Counted from the stretch's first letter, positions 1 to 14,401 are shown. The stretch is DNA of 63,446 nt from Serratia microhaemolytica (GCF_004011885.1 NZ_SBEF01000019.1:1-63446), one strand, 5' to 3'. Numbers and translations are program-made. The notes: a model not told the origin generated them from the letters alone.

Positions 1-124
1 TGTTAAAAGAACATCGTCGCATTGCCACTCGCTCGGAGAAAACCGCCAGAAATTACCTTTGCATGCTTAAATTAGGCTCTGTTCGGTTGTTTTTAAAGCG
101 GTTATTGGGTTAAGGGACACAGCC
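1..124 (+). mobile_element. Right end of an IS5-family-like insertion sequence
   Basis: The transposase frame stops at 113 and is followed at once by GGACACAGCC (about 115-124), which would be the terminal inverted repeat, then TA inside CTAG (124-127). Several IS5-family groups target CTAG/TA and duplicate TA. The left end is outside the window, so the terminal repeat cannot be confirmed by pairing and the boundary is approximate. Confidence 0.45.
3..113 (+). CDS. C-terminal end of an IS transposase (5' part outside window)
   Basis: An open frame enters from the left edge and ends at TAA 111-113, giving about 36 residues with the pattern HRRIATR-EKTARNYL. The pattern I-A-T-R-x-(E/D)-K-x-A-x-x-(F/Y)-L is typical of the C terminus of IS5-superfamily DDE transposases, just after the catalytic glutamate region. 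The rest of the gene lies outside the window, so integrity cannot be judged. It sits only 57 nt before gnd, on the same strand, which suggests an insertion at the gnd-proximal border of a polysaccharide locus. The family call is by motif memory only. Confidence 0.6.
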   Translation, partial: LKEHRRIATRSEKTARNYLCMLKLGSVRLFLKRLLG

Positions 125-170
125 TAGCATCAGCTCAATTCAATCTTCATCCCCAATAGGATCCTCTAAA

Positions 171-1577
171 ATGTCCAAACAACAAATCGGTGTTATCGGT
201 ATGGCGGTGATGGGCCGCAATTTGGCGCTGAATATCGAAAGCCGTGGCTATAGCGTCGCTATTTTTAATCGTTCCAGCGATAAGACCAATGAGGTGATGG
301 CTGAACATCCAGGAAAAAATCTGGTGCCATATTACAGTGTCGAGGAATTTGTTGCCGGTTTGGAAGTGCCTAGACGTATCTTGTTGATGGTTAAGGCGGG
401 GGAAGCAACCGATAAAACCATCTCAGCGTTGACACCGCATCTTGAGCAAGGGGATATTTTGATCGATGGTGGTAATACCTATTATCAGGATACCATTCGT
501 CGTAATCGTGAGCTTTCTGCTCAAGGGTTTAATTTTATTGGTACCGGTGTTTCAGGCGGCGAAGAGGGGGCATTGAAGGGGCCGTCAATTATGCCCGGAG
601 GGCAAAAGGCCGCTTATGAGCTGGTCGCGCCGATCTTGAAGCAGATTGCCGCTGTGGCAGAAGGGGAGCCTTGTGTTACTTACATTGGACCTGATGGTGC
701 CGGCCACTATGTGAAGATGGTGCACAACGGTATCGAGTATGGTGACATGCAACTGATTGCTGAAGCGTATTCATTATTAAAGCAGGCATTGAATCTCACT
801 AATCAACAGTTGGCTGAAGTCTTCAATGATTGGAATCAGGGGGAGCTTGGTAGTTACCTAATTGATATTACCAAAGATATTTTCACTAAGAAGGATGAGC
901 AAGGTAACGATCTCATCGATGTGATCCTAGATTCCGCTGGTAATAAAGGGACGGGTAAGTGGACCAGTCAAAGTGCGCTCGATCTGGGAGAGCCGCTATC
1001 ACTGATCACTGAGTCGGTATTTGCACGTTATTTATCCGCTCAGAAAGAGCAACGAGTGGCAGCAGCTAAAGTGCTGACTGGGCCTAATCCACAGCCATTT
1101 GACGGCGATCAGAAAGCTTTCGTTGAACAGGTACGGCGAGCGCTGTATTTGGGCAAAATTATCTCCTATGCACAAGGCTTTTCACAGTTGAGTGCTGCCT
1201 CTAAACAGCATAACTGGCAGTTGAATTATGGTGAGATAGCGAAGATTTTCCGTGCCGGCTGTATTATTCGTGCCCAATTTCTACAAAAAATTACTGATGC
1301 CTATGCAGACAATGCGCAGCTTGCTAATTTGTTGCTAGCACCGTATTTCAAGCAAATTGCCGATCACTATCAGCAGGCATTGCGTGAAGTTGTCGCTTAT
1401 GCGGTGCAACAGGGTATACCAACCCCGACCTTCTCAGCGGCGATTGCCTATTATGATAGTTATCGTTCAGCAGTATTGCCTGCTAATTTGATCCAGGCGC
1501 AACGGGACTATTTTGGTGCGCATACTTATCAGCGGATCGATAAAGAAGGTGTATTCCATACTGAGTGGATGGAATGA
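171..1577 (+). CDS. gnd: 6-phosphogluconate dehydrogenase, decarboxylating
   Basis: Cytoplasmic enzyme of the oxidative pentose phosphate pathway; it oxidises and decarboxylates 6-phosphogluconate to ribulose 5-phosphate with NADP+. The 468-residue length equals that of enteric Gnd. The N terminus has the Rossmann motif [17 protein letters not shown]; further on are the substrate loop [11 protein letters not shown], around residue 125, and the catalytic-lysine segment [14 protein letters not shown], around residue 180. The all-helical C-terminal domain ends in the usual RTDK-type tail (here [12 protein letters not shown]). The ATG lies after a weak AGGAT sequence. Gnd is convergent with hisI, the usual neighbour in enterics, where gnd borders the O-antigen cluster; here an IS end replaces the upstream polysaccharide genes in view. 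Confidence 0.98.
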   Translation: MSKQQIGVIGMAVMGRNLALNIESRGYSVAIFNRSSDKTNEVMAEHPGKNLVPYYSVEEFVAGLEVPRRILLMVKAGEATDKTISALTPHLEQGDILIDGGNTYYQDTIRRNRELSAQGFNFIGTGVSGGEEGALKGPSIMPGGQKAAYELVAPILKQIAAVAEGEPCVTYIGPDGAGHYVKMVHNGIEYGDMQLIAEAYSLLKQALNLTNQQLAEVFNDWNQGELGSYLIDITKDIFTKKDEQGNDLIDVILDSAGNKGTGKWTSQSALDLGEPLSLITESVFARYLSAQKEQRVAAAKVLTGPNPQPFDGDQKAFVEQVRRALYLGKIISYAQGFSQLSAASKQHNWQLNYGEIAKIFRAGCIIRAQFLQKITDAYADNAQLANLLLAPYFKQIADHYQQALREVVAYAVQQGIPTPTFSAAIAYYDSYRSAVLPANLIQAQRDYFGAHTYQRIDKEGVFHTEWME

Positions 1578-1602
1578 TGTTGAAGTTATAACCGACAATG
1601 GT

Positions 1603-1633
1603 GCGAGTGGGCAAAATTCGGTGGCCCACTCGC
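1603..1633. terminator. Hairpin between convergent gnd and hisI
   Basis: A 10-bp perfect stem, GCGAGTGGGC (1603-1612) with GCCCACTCGC (1624-1633), lies in the 97-nt gap between the two converging genes. The T tract is poor on both sides, so it may be a weak bidirectional terminator or only a 3'-end-stabilising hairpin. Confidence 0.55.
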
Positions 1634-1674
1634 GTGTTATCCCTTACGGAATATTGACTGTGCCTGCGATGTGG

Positions 1675-2282
1675 CTACTTTTGATGACGCAGGCGCAGGC
1701 AGTCGATGACTTGGCTCAAATCCAGATTCTGATCTTGCAATAACACCAACAGGTGATAGAGCAGGTCAGCAGCTTCATCCTGTAGCTCTTGGCGGTTATG
1801 TACTGTTGCAGCTAACGCTGTTTCCACACCCTCCTCGCCCACTTTTTGTGCGATGCGTTTAGTGCCACTGGCATACAGCTTGGCAGTATAAGAGCTTTCC
1901 GGGCTGGCATGTTTGCGTTCAGCAAGTAGCTGTTCCAGTTGATAGAGAAAGCCTAAGTCACTTTGAGCCGGTGAGAAGCAGCTAGTAGTGCCTAAGTGGC
2001 AAGTAGGGCCAATCGGCTCAGCTAAAATCAGCAAGCTATCGTAATCACAATCAGGCGTGATGCTCATTACATTCAGGAAGTTGCCAGAAGTTTCGCCTTT
2101 GGTCCATAGCCGTTGTTTCGTGCGCGAGAAAAAAGTCACTTTTCCGCTCTGTTCGGTGAGTGCTAAAGCAGCCTGATCCATGTAACCCAGCATTAGAACC
2201 TCACCAGAAATGGCGTGTTGTACAATCACTGGCAGCAGTTGACCTGTTTTTTCCCAATTCAGTTGATTTCGTTGTTGTTCAG

Positions 2283-2289
<7 letters not shown>
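1675..2289 (-). CDS. hisI: Bifunctional phosphoribosyl-AMP cyclohydrolase / phosphoribosyl-ATP pyrophosphatase
   Basis: Carries out steps two and three of histidine synthesis: pyrophosphate removal from PR-ATP, then ring opening of PR-AMP. The protein (204 aa) is the usual enteric fusion. The N-terminal cyclohydrolase half (about 1-115) contains [12 protein letters not shown], the [13 protein letters not shown] motif and the metal-binding DCDYDSL followed by [12 protein letters not shown]. The C-terminal half (about 116-204) is the HisE nucleotide pyrophosphatase helix bundle with [13 protein letters not shown] and [14 protein letters not shown]. It is the last gene of the his operon and overlaps hisF by 7 nt, so translation is probably coupled. 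Confidence 0.97.
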
Positions 2290-4373
<2,084 letters not shown>

Positions 4374-4374
<1 letters not shown>

Positions 4375-5441
4375 TACAGCACCCCTTTTGAACTGGGCAA
4401 TGTGTTGCCCTCAACGCGAATTGCTTGGCGTAGTGTGCGGCCAAATGCCTTGAATAGGCTCTCTACCCGATGGTGATCATTCTTGCCTTTGGTTTTCAGA
4501 TGCAGGGTACAGGCCATCGCGTAGCTGAGTGAACGGAAGAAGTGTTCCACCATCTCAGTGCTGAGATCACCAACACGTTGATAGTTAAATTCGGCTTTAT
4601 ACTCAAGATGAGGACGACCGGAAAGATCCATCGCACAGCGAGCCAAACACTCATCCATCGGCAATACGAAGCCGAAACGACCAATGCCGCGCTTATCACC
4701 CAAGGCGTTATTCAAGGCTTCGCCCAGCGCCAGAGCGGTATCTTCTACAGTGTGATGGTCATCGATATAGAGATCACCTTTCACTTCGATATCCATGCGC
4801 AAACCACCATGCGTGGCGATTTGATCGAGCATGTGGTCGAAAAAGCCAACACCGGTTTTAATCTTGCTGCCACCTTCACGATCGAGCCAAACCGCGACAT
4901 CAATCTGTGTTTCCTTGGTCACACGATTGACACGAGCATGGCGATCGCGTTTGGTCAACTGCTCGGCAATCGCTGGCCAGCCTAAGGTTGCTGGCTGGTA
5001 GAGTAAACCTTGAATGCCCATATTGTTTGCCAGCTCGACATCGGTTTGCCGATCACCAATCACATAACTGTTGGCGACATCCATCACACCAGGTTGTAGA
5101 TAGTTTTTCACCATGGCGATTTTCGGTTTACGGCATTCACATTGATCTTCAGGTTTATGTGGGCAGATCAAAATGTCGGCAAAATTGATCCCTTGTGAGC
5201 TGAGGATCTGCATCATCAGATTGTGTGGTGGGTCGAAAGTCTCTTGTGGGAAACTGTCAGTGCCGAGGCCATCTTGATTGGTGATCATTACCAGGGTAAA
5301 GCCGGCTTGCTGTAGTGAGAGTAGGGCAGGGATCACGCCTGGTTCCAGCGCCAGTTTGTCCAAGCGATCGACCTGAAAATCTTCTGGTGGCTCAGCAATC
5401 AGTGTGCCGTCACGATCGATAAAAAGAAATTTCTGACTCAT
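4374..5441 (-). CDS. hisB: Bifunctional histidinol-phosphatase / imidazole glycerol phosphate dehydratase
   Basis: The N-terminal half (about 1-165) is a HAD-type histidinol phosphate phosphatase with the DxD nucleophile motif FIDRDGTL and a zinc site [13 protein letters not shown]. The C-terminal half (about 166-355) is the dehydratase with two His-rich metal motifs, [14 protein letters not shown] and [17 protein letters not shown], and a further MVEHFFRSL. The 355-aa length equals that of the enteric fusion protein. It catalyses steps six and eight of the pathway. It lies 8 nt after hisC. Confidence 0.98.
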
Positions 5442-5449
5442 AGCAGCTC

Positions 5450-7818
<2,369 letters not shown>

Positions 7819-7821
7819 CGC

Positions 7822-8721
7822 TTACTCCATCATTTTTTCAATCGGCAACACCAGAATAGAACTGGCACCGAGCGTTTTCAGTTTTTCCATGGTTTCCCAG
7901 AACAGGGTTTCACTACTCACCATATGCATAGCAACGCGGCTTTCTGAGCCTGCGAGAGGCAGAATAGTTGGGCGTTCGGCACCGGGAAGTAAAGCGATGA
8001 TCTCTTCCAGTCGTTCACTGGGTGCGTGTAGCATAATGTATTTCGATTCACGTGCTTGGATCACCCCTTGAATACGTGTCAGCAGACGGTCGATCAACTG
8101 CTGCTTGGTGGTGGGCATCTCACCATCACGCTGGATCAGGCAGGCTTTTGAGCGGTAAATAACTTCAACTTCACGTAAGCCATTGGCTTCCAGTGTGGCA
8201 CCGGTAGAAACGAGATCGCAGATGGCATCGGCTAAACCAGCGCGTGGTGCGACTTCAACCGAACCATTGAGTAGACAGGATTTGAAATTGACGCCTTGTC
8301 TGTCGAGATACTGTTTAAGCAGGTGGGGATAAGAGGTCGCGATACGACAGTTTTGCAGGCTTTGCGGCCCGAGATATTCGCTGTCGAGCGGGGCAGCCAG
8401 TGATAAGCGGCAGCTACCAAAATCGAGACGACGCAGAGTGAAATAGCGCGGATCTTCGCCACGTGCTCGGCGGCTGAGTAGCTCCTCTTCAAGCACATTT
8501 TCACCAATAATACCCAGATCGACCACGCCATCCATCACCAGTCCAGGAATATCGTCATCACGAACGCGCAGAATATCAATCGGCATGTTTTCAGCAAAAG
8601 CGATCAAACGCTGTTGCTGCAAGTTAATTTTGATACCACAGCGGGCGAGTAACTCCTGGGAATCTTCACTCAAGCGGCCAGACTTCTGCATGGCAATCCG
8701 TAAACGAGTTTTATCCAACAT
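7822..8721 (-). CDS. hisG: ATP phosphoribosyltransferase (long form)
   Basis: Catalyses the first committed and feedback-inhibited step, condensation of ATP with PRPP. The 299-aa protein is the long hexameric form, with the catalytic halves at the N terminus ([39 protein letters not shown] as the PRPP loop) and a C-terminal ACT-like histidine-binding domain from about residue 225. It is the first structural gene after the leader and attenuator. Confidence 0.98.
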   Translation of the reverse strand: MLDKTRLRIAMQKSGRLSEDSQELLARCGIKINLQQQRLIAFAENMPIDILRVRDDDIPGLVMDGVVDLGIIGENVLEEELLSRRARGEDPRYFTLRRLDFGSCRLSLAAPLDSEYLGPQSLQNCRIATSYPHLLKQYLDRQGVNFKSCLLNGSVEVAPRAGLADAICDLVSTGATLEANGLREVEVIYRSKACLIQRDGEMPTTKQQLIDRLLTRIQGVIQARESKYIMLHAPSERLEEIIALLPGAERPTILPLAGSESRVAMHMVSSETLFWETMEKLKTLGASSILVLPIEKMME

Positions 8722-8771
8722 AACATCCTCTATTTAATAGACTGAATCTACGTAAAATTTGTGTGTAAGTT

Positions 8772-8809
8772 CAAAAGAAAAAGCCCTCGGAAGTTATCTT
8801 CCGAGGGCT
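8772..8809 (-). terminator. his operon attenuator (intrinsic terminator)
   Basis: Read on the minus strand, a 12-bp perfect GC-rich stem (8782-8793 with 8798-8809, loop of four) is followed by a T-rich run (8772-8781). It lies between hisL and hisG, exactly where the his attenuator terminator is expected. The stem half contains GGAAG, which can pair instead with the upstream hairpin at 8841-8866. Confidence 0.93.
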
Positions 8810-8840
8810 CTCTCTTAAATCTGCTATCTGCTAAGCGCCA

Positions 8841-8866
8841 CTGGAAGATATAACATCGTCTTCCAG
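8841..8866 (-). promoter_or_regulatory. Upstream alternative hairpin of the his leader RNA
   Basis: CTGGAAGA (8841-8848) pairs with TCTTCCAG (8859-8866). It lies between the His-codon run and the terminator, and its arms share the GGAAG/CTTCC sequence with the terminator stem, so mutually exclusive folding as in classical his attenuation is possible. Folding is inferred by eye. Confidence 0.65.
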
Positions 8867-8884
8867 CACACATCGCCCGAAAGA

Positions 8885-8932
8885 CTAATCAGGGTGATGG
8901 TGATGATGGTGGTTGAACAGAACGCAAATCAT
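8885..8932 (-). CDS. hisL: his operon leader peptide (six consecutive His codons)
   Basis: Reading the minus strand from ATG 8930-8932 gives the 15-residue peptide MICVLFNHHHHHHPD and a TAG stop. The E. coli leader peptide has the same plan (short hydrophobic start, His run, Pro-Asp end) with seven His. Stalling of ribosomes at the His codons when His-tRNA is scarce would allow antitermination into hisG. A purine-rich AAAGAGAA lies just upstream as ribosome-binding site. Confidence 0.95.
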   Translation of the reverse strand: MICVLFNHHHHHHPD

Positions 8933-9162
8933 GTCATTTCTCTTTAAGTTAGGTCAGACGGTGCTGAGTTGCTGACTAGGCTAAACTATCTGCATTGTTT
9001 GATGCAACTTCTTTTTTAGCGAACGGCGTAATTTGTTGCAAGCGGAGCAGCGATTAAGCAGATTAGAGAGGCAGGCTAGCTGGATTAACAACCGACAACG
9101 GAATAGATTGTTAATCGGCAAAGTTTCAATGCTTGTCGTGCAGTTATCATAAGGGGAAGCCA

Positions 9163-9993
9163 ATGAAAAAAATTTCTATTGTTGGGCTGGGATGGTTAGG
9201 GATGCCATTGGCACAATCGCTCATTAATCGAGGCTATCTGGTAGTTGGCAGTAAAACCAGCATTGAGGGCGTGAATGCAGCACGTATGAGTGGTATTGAG
9301 TGCTATCAGTTACAACTCACGCCACAGCCAAGTTGTAGTGCGTCAGAGCTGCAACAACTGTTACAGGTAGATGCGTTAGTAATCACCTTACCCGCTAGCC
9401 GCACCATCGAAGGTAGCGAGAACTATTTTCAGGCTGTCACTATGCTGGTGGATAGCGCGTTAGCATTTGCGGTACCACGCATCATTTTTACCAGTTCGAC
9501 CTCAGTTTATGGCGTCACTAGTGGCATTGTGCGTGAAAACTCAGCGTTGCAGCCAGTGACCGCAGCAGCACGTGTATTGGTGAAGTTGGAACAGTGGCTA
9601 CATGCATTGCCGGGAACATCGGTGGATATTTTACGTCTGGCTGGATTGGTGGGGGCTAAACGTCATCCAGGGCGTTTTCTGGCTGGAAAGCAGGGGGTGA
9701 CTGGCGGTGCACTTGGTGTGAATTTAGTTCATCAGGATGATGTGATTGCTGCCATTGAGTTACTGCTCAAATTACCACATGGGGGGCACATCTATAATTT
9801 ATGTGCGCCACAACATCCAATCAAACGTGAATTTTATCCGGCAGTGGCGAAACAGTTAGCGTTGCCACCACCCAAGTTTGCCGTTGAAGAGCAGCAACAA
9901 GCAGGGCGGGTGATCGACGGAATGCGTATTTGCCATGAACTCGGGTTTGAGTATCACTACCCTGATCCGCACACTATGCCGTGTGATGAGTGA
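9163..9993 (+). CDS. yeeZ: NAD-dependent epimerase/dehydratase-like protein YeeZ
   Basis: Short-chain dehydrogenase-related Rossmann protein of unknown physiological reaction. The start at ATG 9163 is preceded by AGGGGAA and gives 276 aa, starting KKISIVGLGWLGMPLAQSL, a dinucleotide-binding fold motif. A TSSTSVYG segment resembles the catalytic Ser-Tyr region of sugar-nucleotide epimerases. yeeZ lies divergent from the his leader in E. coli too, so the position supports the name. It is convergent with rimO. Confidence 0.9.
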   Translation: MKKISIVGLGWLGMPLAQSLINRGYLVVGSKTSIEGVNAARMSGIECYQLQLTPQPSCSASELQQLLQVDALVITLPASRTIEGSENYFQAVTMLVDSALAFAVPRIIFTSSTSVYGVTSGIVRENSALQPVTAAARVLVKLEQWLHALPGTSVDILRLAGLVGAKRHPGRFLAGKQGVTGGALGVNLVHQDDVIAAIELLLKLPHGGHIYNLCAPQHPIKREFYPAVAKQLALPPPKFAVEEQQQAGRVIDGMRICHELGFEYHYPDPHTMPCDE

Positions 9994-10021
9994 CTGCGGC
10001 AATATTGCCGCTCTGTGATCT

Positions 10022-10042
10022 GGGGCTCGATAATCGAGCCCC
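10022..10042. terminator. Strong hairpin between convergent yeeZ and rimO
   Basis: GGGGCTCGAT (10022-10031) pairs perfectly with ATCGAGCCCC (10033-10042) around a single unpaired base, so the real loop will be slightly wider. It lies in the 80-nt gap between two converging genes. There is no clean T run on either side, so it may act as a shared 3'-end structure. Confidence 0.6.
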
Positions 10043-10073
10043 CGTGTTGATCGTGTTGTTGACCTGGCGGATG

Positions 10074-11405
10074 TTATATCTTGCTGCCCCAAAGGTCATA
10101 CTCATCGGCATGATCAACTTTGATCTTGATAATGTCACCGACCTTGAGGTGATTTTCGCCATTCAGATACACCACGCCGTCAATCTCCGGTGCATCAGCC
10201 ATACTGCGGCCAATTGCACCTTCTTCATCCACTTCATCAATCAGCACCCACAGTTCACGCCCTACTTTTTCCTGTAACCGCGCTGCTGAGATCTGCTGTT
10301 GTAATTGCATAAAGCGGTGGAAACGCTGTTCTTTGATCTCTTCAGGCACTTGATCAGGCAACTGATTGGCGCTGGCACCTTCGACTGGGCTATATTTAAA
10401 ACAACCAACACGGTCGAGACGAGCGGCACGCAGAAAATCGAGCAGTTGCTGGAAATCCTGTTCGGTTTCACCCGGGAAGCCAACAATAAATGTGGAACGC
10501 AACGTCAACTCTGGGCAGATTTCCCGCCAGCGATTGATGCGCTCTAACGTGCGTTCTACGCTACCGGGGCGTTTCATCAGTTTGAGGATCTTGGGGCTGG
10601 CATGTTGCAGCGGAATATCCAGATAAGGCAGAATTTTGCCTTCGGCCATCAGCGGGATCACATCATCAACATCCGGGTAGGGGTAAACGTAGTGTAGACG
10701 CACCCAAACACCCAGATTAGCAAGTTGTTCACACAGGCTAACCATGCTGGTTTTCACGGGTTGGCCCTGCCAAAAACCGGTGCGATGTTTGATATCGACA
10801 CCATAGGCTGAAGTATCTTGTGAGATCACCAGTAGTTCTTTAACGCCGGCCTCGACCAGCCGTTTGGCTTCATCCAGCACTGAGCCAATAGGTCGGCTGT
10901 CCAAGTCACCGCGCATTGAAGGAATAATGCAGAAAGTACAGCGGTGATTACAGCCTTCTGAAATCTTCAGATAGGCATAGTGTTTGGGTGTCAGCTTGAC
11001 CCCTTGAGCAGGGATCAGACTGGTAAAGGGGTTGTGCTCTGGTCTGGGCACATATTGATGAACGTGTGACAAAACTTGTTCGTAGCTGTGAGGACCACTG
11101 ATCTCAAGCACCTTGGGATGCACTTCGCGGATCTGATTTTCTTTTGCACCCAGGCAACCGGTGACAATCACTTTGCCATTTTCGTTCAGTGCTTCACCAA
11201 TCGCTTCCAGCGACTCTTGTACGGCACTGTCAATGAAGCCGCAGGTGTTAACAATCACCAGTTCTGCGTCATCATAACGGGGAACCACTTGATAACCCTG
11301 ATTACGTAATTCGGTCAGAATACGTTCAGAATCTACCAGGTTTTTAGGACAGCCGAGCGAAACAAAACCGATTCGCGGGGCGTTAGGAGGCGTTGTTTGT
11401 GACAT
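10074..11405 (-). CDS. rimO: Ribosomal protein S12 methylthiotransferase RimO
   Basis: Radical SAM enzyme that adds a methylthio group to Asp of ribosomal protein S12. The start is placed at ATG 11403-11405 ([22 protein letters not shown]), as in the family; four upstream codons are also open. The N-terminal UPF0004 domain holds the auxiliary cluster cysteines (SLGCPKN, NTCGF, TGCLG). The radical SAM CxxxCxxC is in GCNHRCTFC, and a C-terminal TRAM domain runs from about residue 375. Length (443 aa) agrees with enteric RimO. Confidence 0.97.
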   Translation of the reverse strand: MSQTTPPNAPRIGFVSLGCPKNLVDSERILTELRNQGYQVVPRYDDAELVIVNTCGFIDSAVQESLEAIGEALNENGKVIVTGCLGAKENQIREVHPKVLEISGPHSYEQVLSHVHQYVPRPEHNPFTSLIPAQGVKLTPKHYAYLKISEGCNHRCTFCIIPSMRGDLDSRPIGSVLDEAKRLVEAGVKELLVISQDTSAYGVDIKHRTGFWQGQPVKTSMVSLCEQLANLGVWVRLHYVYPYPDVDDVIPLMAEGKILPYLDIPLQHASPKILKLMKRPGSVERTLERINRWREICPELTLRSTFIVGFPGETEQDFQQLLDFLRAARLDRVGCFKYSPVEGASANQLPDQVPEEIKEQRFHRFMQLQQQISAARLQEKVGRELWVLIDEVDEEGAIGRSMADAPEIDGVVYLNGENHLKVGDIIKIKVDHADEYDLWGSKI

Positions 11406-11463
11406 AGCATAATCCAAAAAAGAGACGCGCGGATTCTACACAGACACACGCTGAAAGAACACC

Positions 11464-11478
11464 ATTATCAATGATAAT
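11464..11478. promoter_or_regulatory. 15-bp palindrome ATTATCAATGATAAT upstream of rimO
   Basis: A perfect 7-1-7 inverted repeat about 60 nt before the rimO start. The half-sites GATAAT/ATTATC are the building blocks of Fur operators, but they are arranged outward (ATTATC then GATAAT) rather than in the canonical order, so a Fur role is uncertain. Confidence 0.35.
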
Positions 11479-11525
11479 GTGACGACGTAGAGGCCACGCC
11501 GCCACTGAAAATTCAAACTCACTGA

Positions 11526-12893
11526 TTAATCACAGGGAACGATTTTGATTGCTAACCCTCCTAGCGAGGTCTCACGATATTTGGCATTCATGTCCTTACC
11601 GGTTTCGTACATAGTTTCAATCACTTTATCCAGACAGACACGTGGTTCACTGGTTCGGCGCAGCGCCATACGAGCAGCATTGACCGCTTTTACTGCAGAA
11701 ATCGCATTACGCTCAATACAGGGCACTTGTACTTGCCCGGCCAGAGGATCACAGGTCAGTCCTAAGTGGTGTTCCATGGCAATTTCTGCTGCGATACAGA
11801 CTTGAGTTGGGCTACCGCCCATTAGCTCGGCCAACCCGGCGGCAGCCATTGAACACGCGACACCTACCTCACCCTGACAGCCGACTTCAGCACCGGAAAT
11901 TGAGGCATTCATCTTATACAGCGTGCCAATCACGCCTGAAGCGAGAAAAAACCGACTATAAGAATTGGTGTTAACGGGGCGAATAAACTGGTCATAGTAA
12001 GCCAACACCGCAGGGATAATGCCACAAGCACCGTTAGTCGGCGCTGTCACTACACGCCCTCCGGCAGCATTCTCTTCATTGACTGCAAAAGCGAACATAT
12101 TAATCCAATCGGTGACACTCATCGGGTCAGTATTGGTTTTATCACCGGTGACCAGGATACGTCGCAGTGCAGCGGCACGACGTGCAATCTTCATCGGACC
12201 AGGGAGCAAACCTTCAGTATTCATGCCACGATCGATAGCTGTGCGCATTACCTGCCAAACGTTAGCAAAATGTGCCTCGATCTCTTCTTTGCTACGCAAT
12301 GCTAGCTCGTTCTGCATCACCAGGCCGGAGAGAGAAAGTCCAGTATCCTTACAGTGCTGCTGTAACTCTTGTGCAGAACGATAGGGGTAAGGAATGGCAA
12401 CAGTGTCTGTGGCTGGTTGGCCAAAGTGCTCTTCATCAACAATAAATCCACCACCAATTGAGTAGTAAGTCTTGCTATGCAGCAGTTGTTCACCGGCATA
12501 AGCGCTGATACGCATTCCGTTTTCATGCAGTGGCAAATTGCTGTTGTGGAAATTCATACCTCCCTGCAGAGGAAAATCAACCTCATGTATACCTTTTGCT
12601 AGAGGCAACCGCTGCCGTTGTTGAACATCGTGAACAAAGGCGGGAATGCTATCAATATCTACATCGTGTGGCAGATTGCCAGCAAGACCCATAATGATGG
12701 CAATATCGGTATGGTGGCCCCTACCGGTGAGTGATAACGAGCCGTAAACATCAACCACTATGCGGGTTGTGTTGTGCAACTGCTCAGCGGCAATCAAATC
12801 ATCAACAAATTGTTTACCTGCCTTCATAGGCCCAACGGTATGGGAGCTGGACGGGCCAATGCCAATTTTGAAAATATCGAAAACGCTGATCAT
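11526..12893 (-). CDS. sdaB: L-serine ammonia-lyase (serine deaminase)
   Basis: Iron-sulfur L-serine dehydratase that converts serine to pyruvate and ammonia. The 455-aa protein begins MISVFDIFKIGIGPSSSHT, the regulatory/catalytic start of the single-chain type. Cluster cysteines are in NGACGII, AEVGCQGEVG and LTCDPLAG. The N-terminal and central sequence is closer to SdaB than to SdaA as I recall them, and the upstream neighbour is the serine transporter sdaC, as in the E. coli sdaCB operon. Confidence 0.93.
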   Translation of the reverse strand: MISVFDIFKIGIGPSSSHTVGPMKAGKQFVDDLIAAEQLHNTTRIVVDVYGSLSLTGRGHHTDIAIIMGLAGNLPHDVDIDSIPAFVHDVQQRQRLPLAKGIHEVDFPLQGGMNFHNSNLPLHENGMRISAYAGEQLLHSKTYYSIGGGFIVDEEHFGQPATDTVAIPYPYRSAQELQQHCKDTGLSLSGLVMQNELALRSKEEIEAHFANVWQVMRTAIDRGMNTEGLLPGPMKIARRAAALRRILVTGDKTNTDPMSVTDWINMFAFAVNEENAAGGRVVTAPTNGACGIIPAVLAYYDQFIRPVNTNSYSRFFLASGVIGTLYKMNASISGAEVGCQGEVGVACSMAAAGLAELMGGSPTQVCIAAEIAMEHHLGLTCDPLAGQVQVPCIERNAISAVKAVNAARMALRRTSEPRVCLDKVIETMYETGKDMNAKYRETSLGGLAIKIVPCD

Positions 12894-12955
12894 ATTCTCA
12901 CTGCCTTCTTGATGTTAACGTTCCTTTACCTGCCTGGTGCAAGTAAAGGAGAAAT

Positions 12956-12975
12956 GCCGGTGTCAGAACACCGGC
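12956..12975 (-). terminator. Hairpin between sdaC and sdaB
   Basis: GCCGGTGT (12956-12963) pairs with ACACCGGC (12968-12975). It lies in the 209-nt sdaC-sdaB gap, directly upstream of sdaB on the minus strand and followed by a T/C-rich stretch. It may attenuate read-through from sdaC or protect the sdaC message. Confidence 0.45.
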
Positions 12976-13102
12976 TAACAGCCTGTCGCTAAGGTACTGT
13001 CAGTCTTGACACTGGCAGCACCTCCGTAGGCGAGGAGTGCGTACACTCTTCTAGGACAATATGGCAACTCACATAGCCGTATCGGACAAGCTTTACGCGC
13101 TA

Positions 13103-14401
13103 TTAGCCAAACAGAGTATAGAGGATGGCTGACATCGCTATCAGTCCCATTAGCACGACAAACACGTTGCTGATATGACCGCTGTACTTACGCATGGCGG
13201 GTACTTTGCGAATAGCATACATTGGCATCAGGAACAGCAACATTGCGATCACCGGGCCACCGAGGTTCTCAATCATACCCAAAATACTTGGGTTCAGCGT
13301 AGCGACAATCCAAGTGGTGACCAACATAAAGATAGCGGTAATGCGGTTCAATTTACTGGTAGCGATGGTTTTGCCACGGCTCTTCATTGATTTGGCAATC
13401 ATACCATTAAAACCTTCACGCGCCCCCAGATAGTGGCCGAGGAACGATTTGGTAATGGCAACGAAGGCAATCACTGGCGCGACATAAGCGATGTGTGGGT
13501 TATTAAAGTGGTTCGCTAAGTAAGAGAGAATCGAGATATTCTGCGCTTTTGCTTCAGCAAGATCGGCCGGTGACAGACTCAATACGCAACTGAAGACGAA
13601 GAACATTACGGTCAACACCATCATGATGTGTGAGTAAGAGAGAATGCGCGAACACTTCTTCTCTGCATGATCACCATACTCTTCACGTTTGGCGACCGCA
13701 AAAGCAGAAATGATCGGCGAATGGTTGAATGAGAACACCATCACAGGGATAGCTAACCACAGAGTGAGCAGCAGGCCATGTCCGATATCACCACCAGCAC
13801 CGCTGATTGAGACATTTTCAAAGATCGCCATGTTCCAGTGAGGAACCAGATACAACGCCATCATCATCAGTGTAGCAACAAACGGAAATACCAGAACACT
13901 CATGGTTTTAACAATTGCTTGCTCACCAAAGCGCACAATTGTCATCAAGCCAATGATGAGTATCAGCGACAGTAAGGCGCGTGGTGGTGGCGTCATACTT
14001 AATTGATGAGTAATAAAGCTCTCTACAGTATTAGTAATTGCCACACTGTAAACTAACAATATTGGATAGATAGCGAAAAAGTAGAGCAAGGTAATCAGTT
14101 TACCGGCACTGATACCAAAGTGTTCTTCTACCACCGCTGTGATATCTTCGCCGGGATTTTTACCGGAGAGTACAAAACGGCAAAGGCCTCGGTGGGCAAA
14201 GAAGGTCATTGGAAAAGCAATAATTGCCATAATAATTAGTGGGATTAGACCACCGATCCCAGCATTTATTGGCAAGAATAAAACACCAGCACCGATTGCA
14301 GTACCATATAGGCCGAGCATCCACATGGTGTCTGATTTACGCCATGCAGTAGCAGGATCAGAGGGGGTAGAGGCACGAGTGCCAATTTTTGCTGAATCCA
14401 T
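13103..14401 (-). CDS. sdaC: Serine/proton symporter, HAAAP family
   Basis: Inner-membrane amino-acid transporter; SdaC imports L-serine with protons. The 432-aa sequence has about eleven hydrophobic segments, beginning with MLGLYGTAIGAGVLFLPINAG, and the family pattern NHSPIISAF in the middle. No signal peptide is seen. It precedes sdaB on the same strand, which links uptake to deamination. The upstream region is AT-rich and probably carries the promoter. Confidence 0.95.
   Translation of the reverse strand: MDSAKIGTRASTPSDPATAWRKSDTMWMLGLYGTAIGAGVLFLPINAGIGGLIPLIIMAIIAFPMTFFAHRGLCRFVLSGKNPGEDITAVVEEHFGISAGKLITLLYFFAIYPILLVYSVAITNTVESFITHQLSMTPPPRALLSLILIIGLMTIVRFGEQAIVKTMSVLVFPFVATLMMMALYLVPHWNMAIFENVSISGAGGDIGHGLLLTLWLAIPVMVFSFNHSPIISAFAVAKREEYGDHAEKKCSRILSYSHIMMVLTVMFFVFSCVLSLSPADLAEAKAQNISILSYLANHFNNPHIAYVAPVIAFVAITKSFLGHYLGAREGFNGMIAKSMKSRGKTIATSKLNRITAIFMLVTTWIVATLNPSILGMIENLGGPVIAMLLFLMPMYAIRKVPAMRKYSGHISNVFVVLMGLIAMSAILYTLFG

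Noticed and set aside
1513-1743. 76-codon plus-strand frame over the gnd end and hisI end
   Set aside because: It is a shadow of gnd and hisI in another frame, with no ribosome site.
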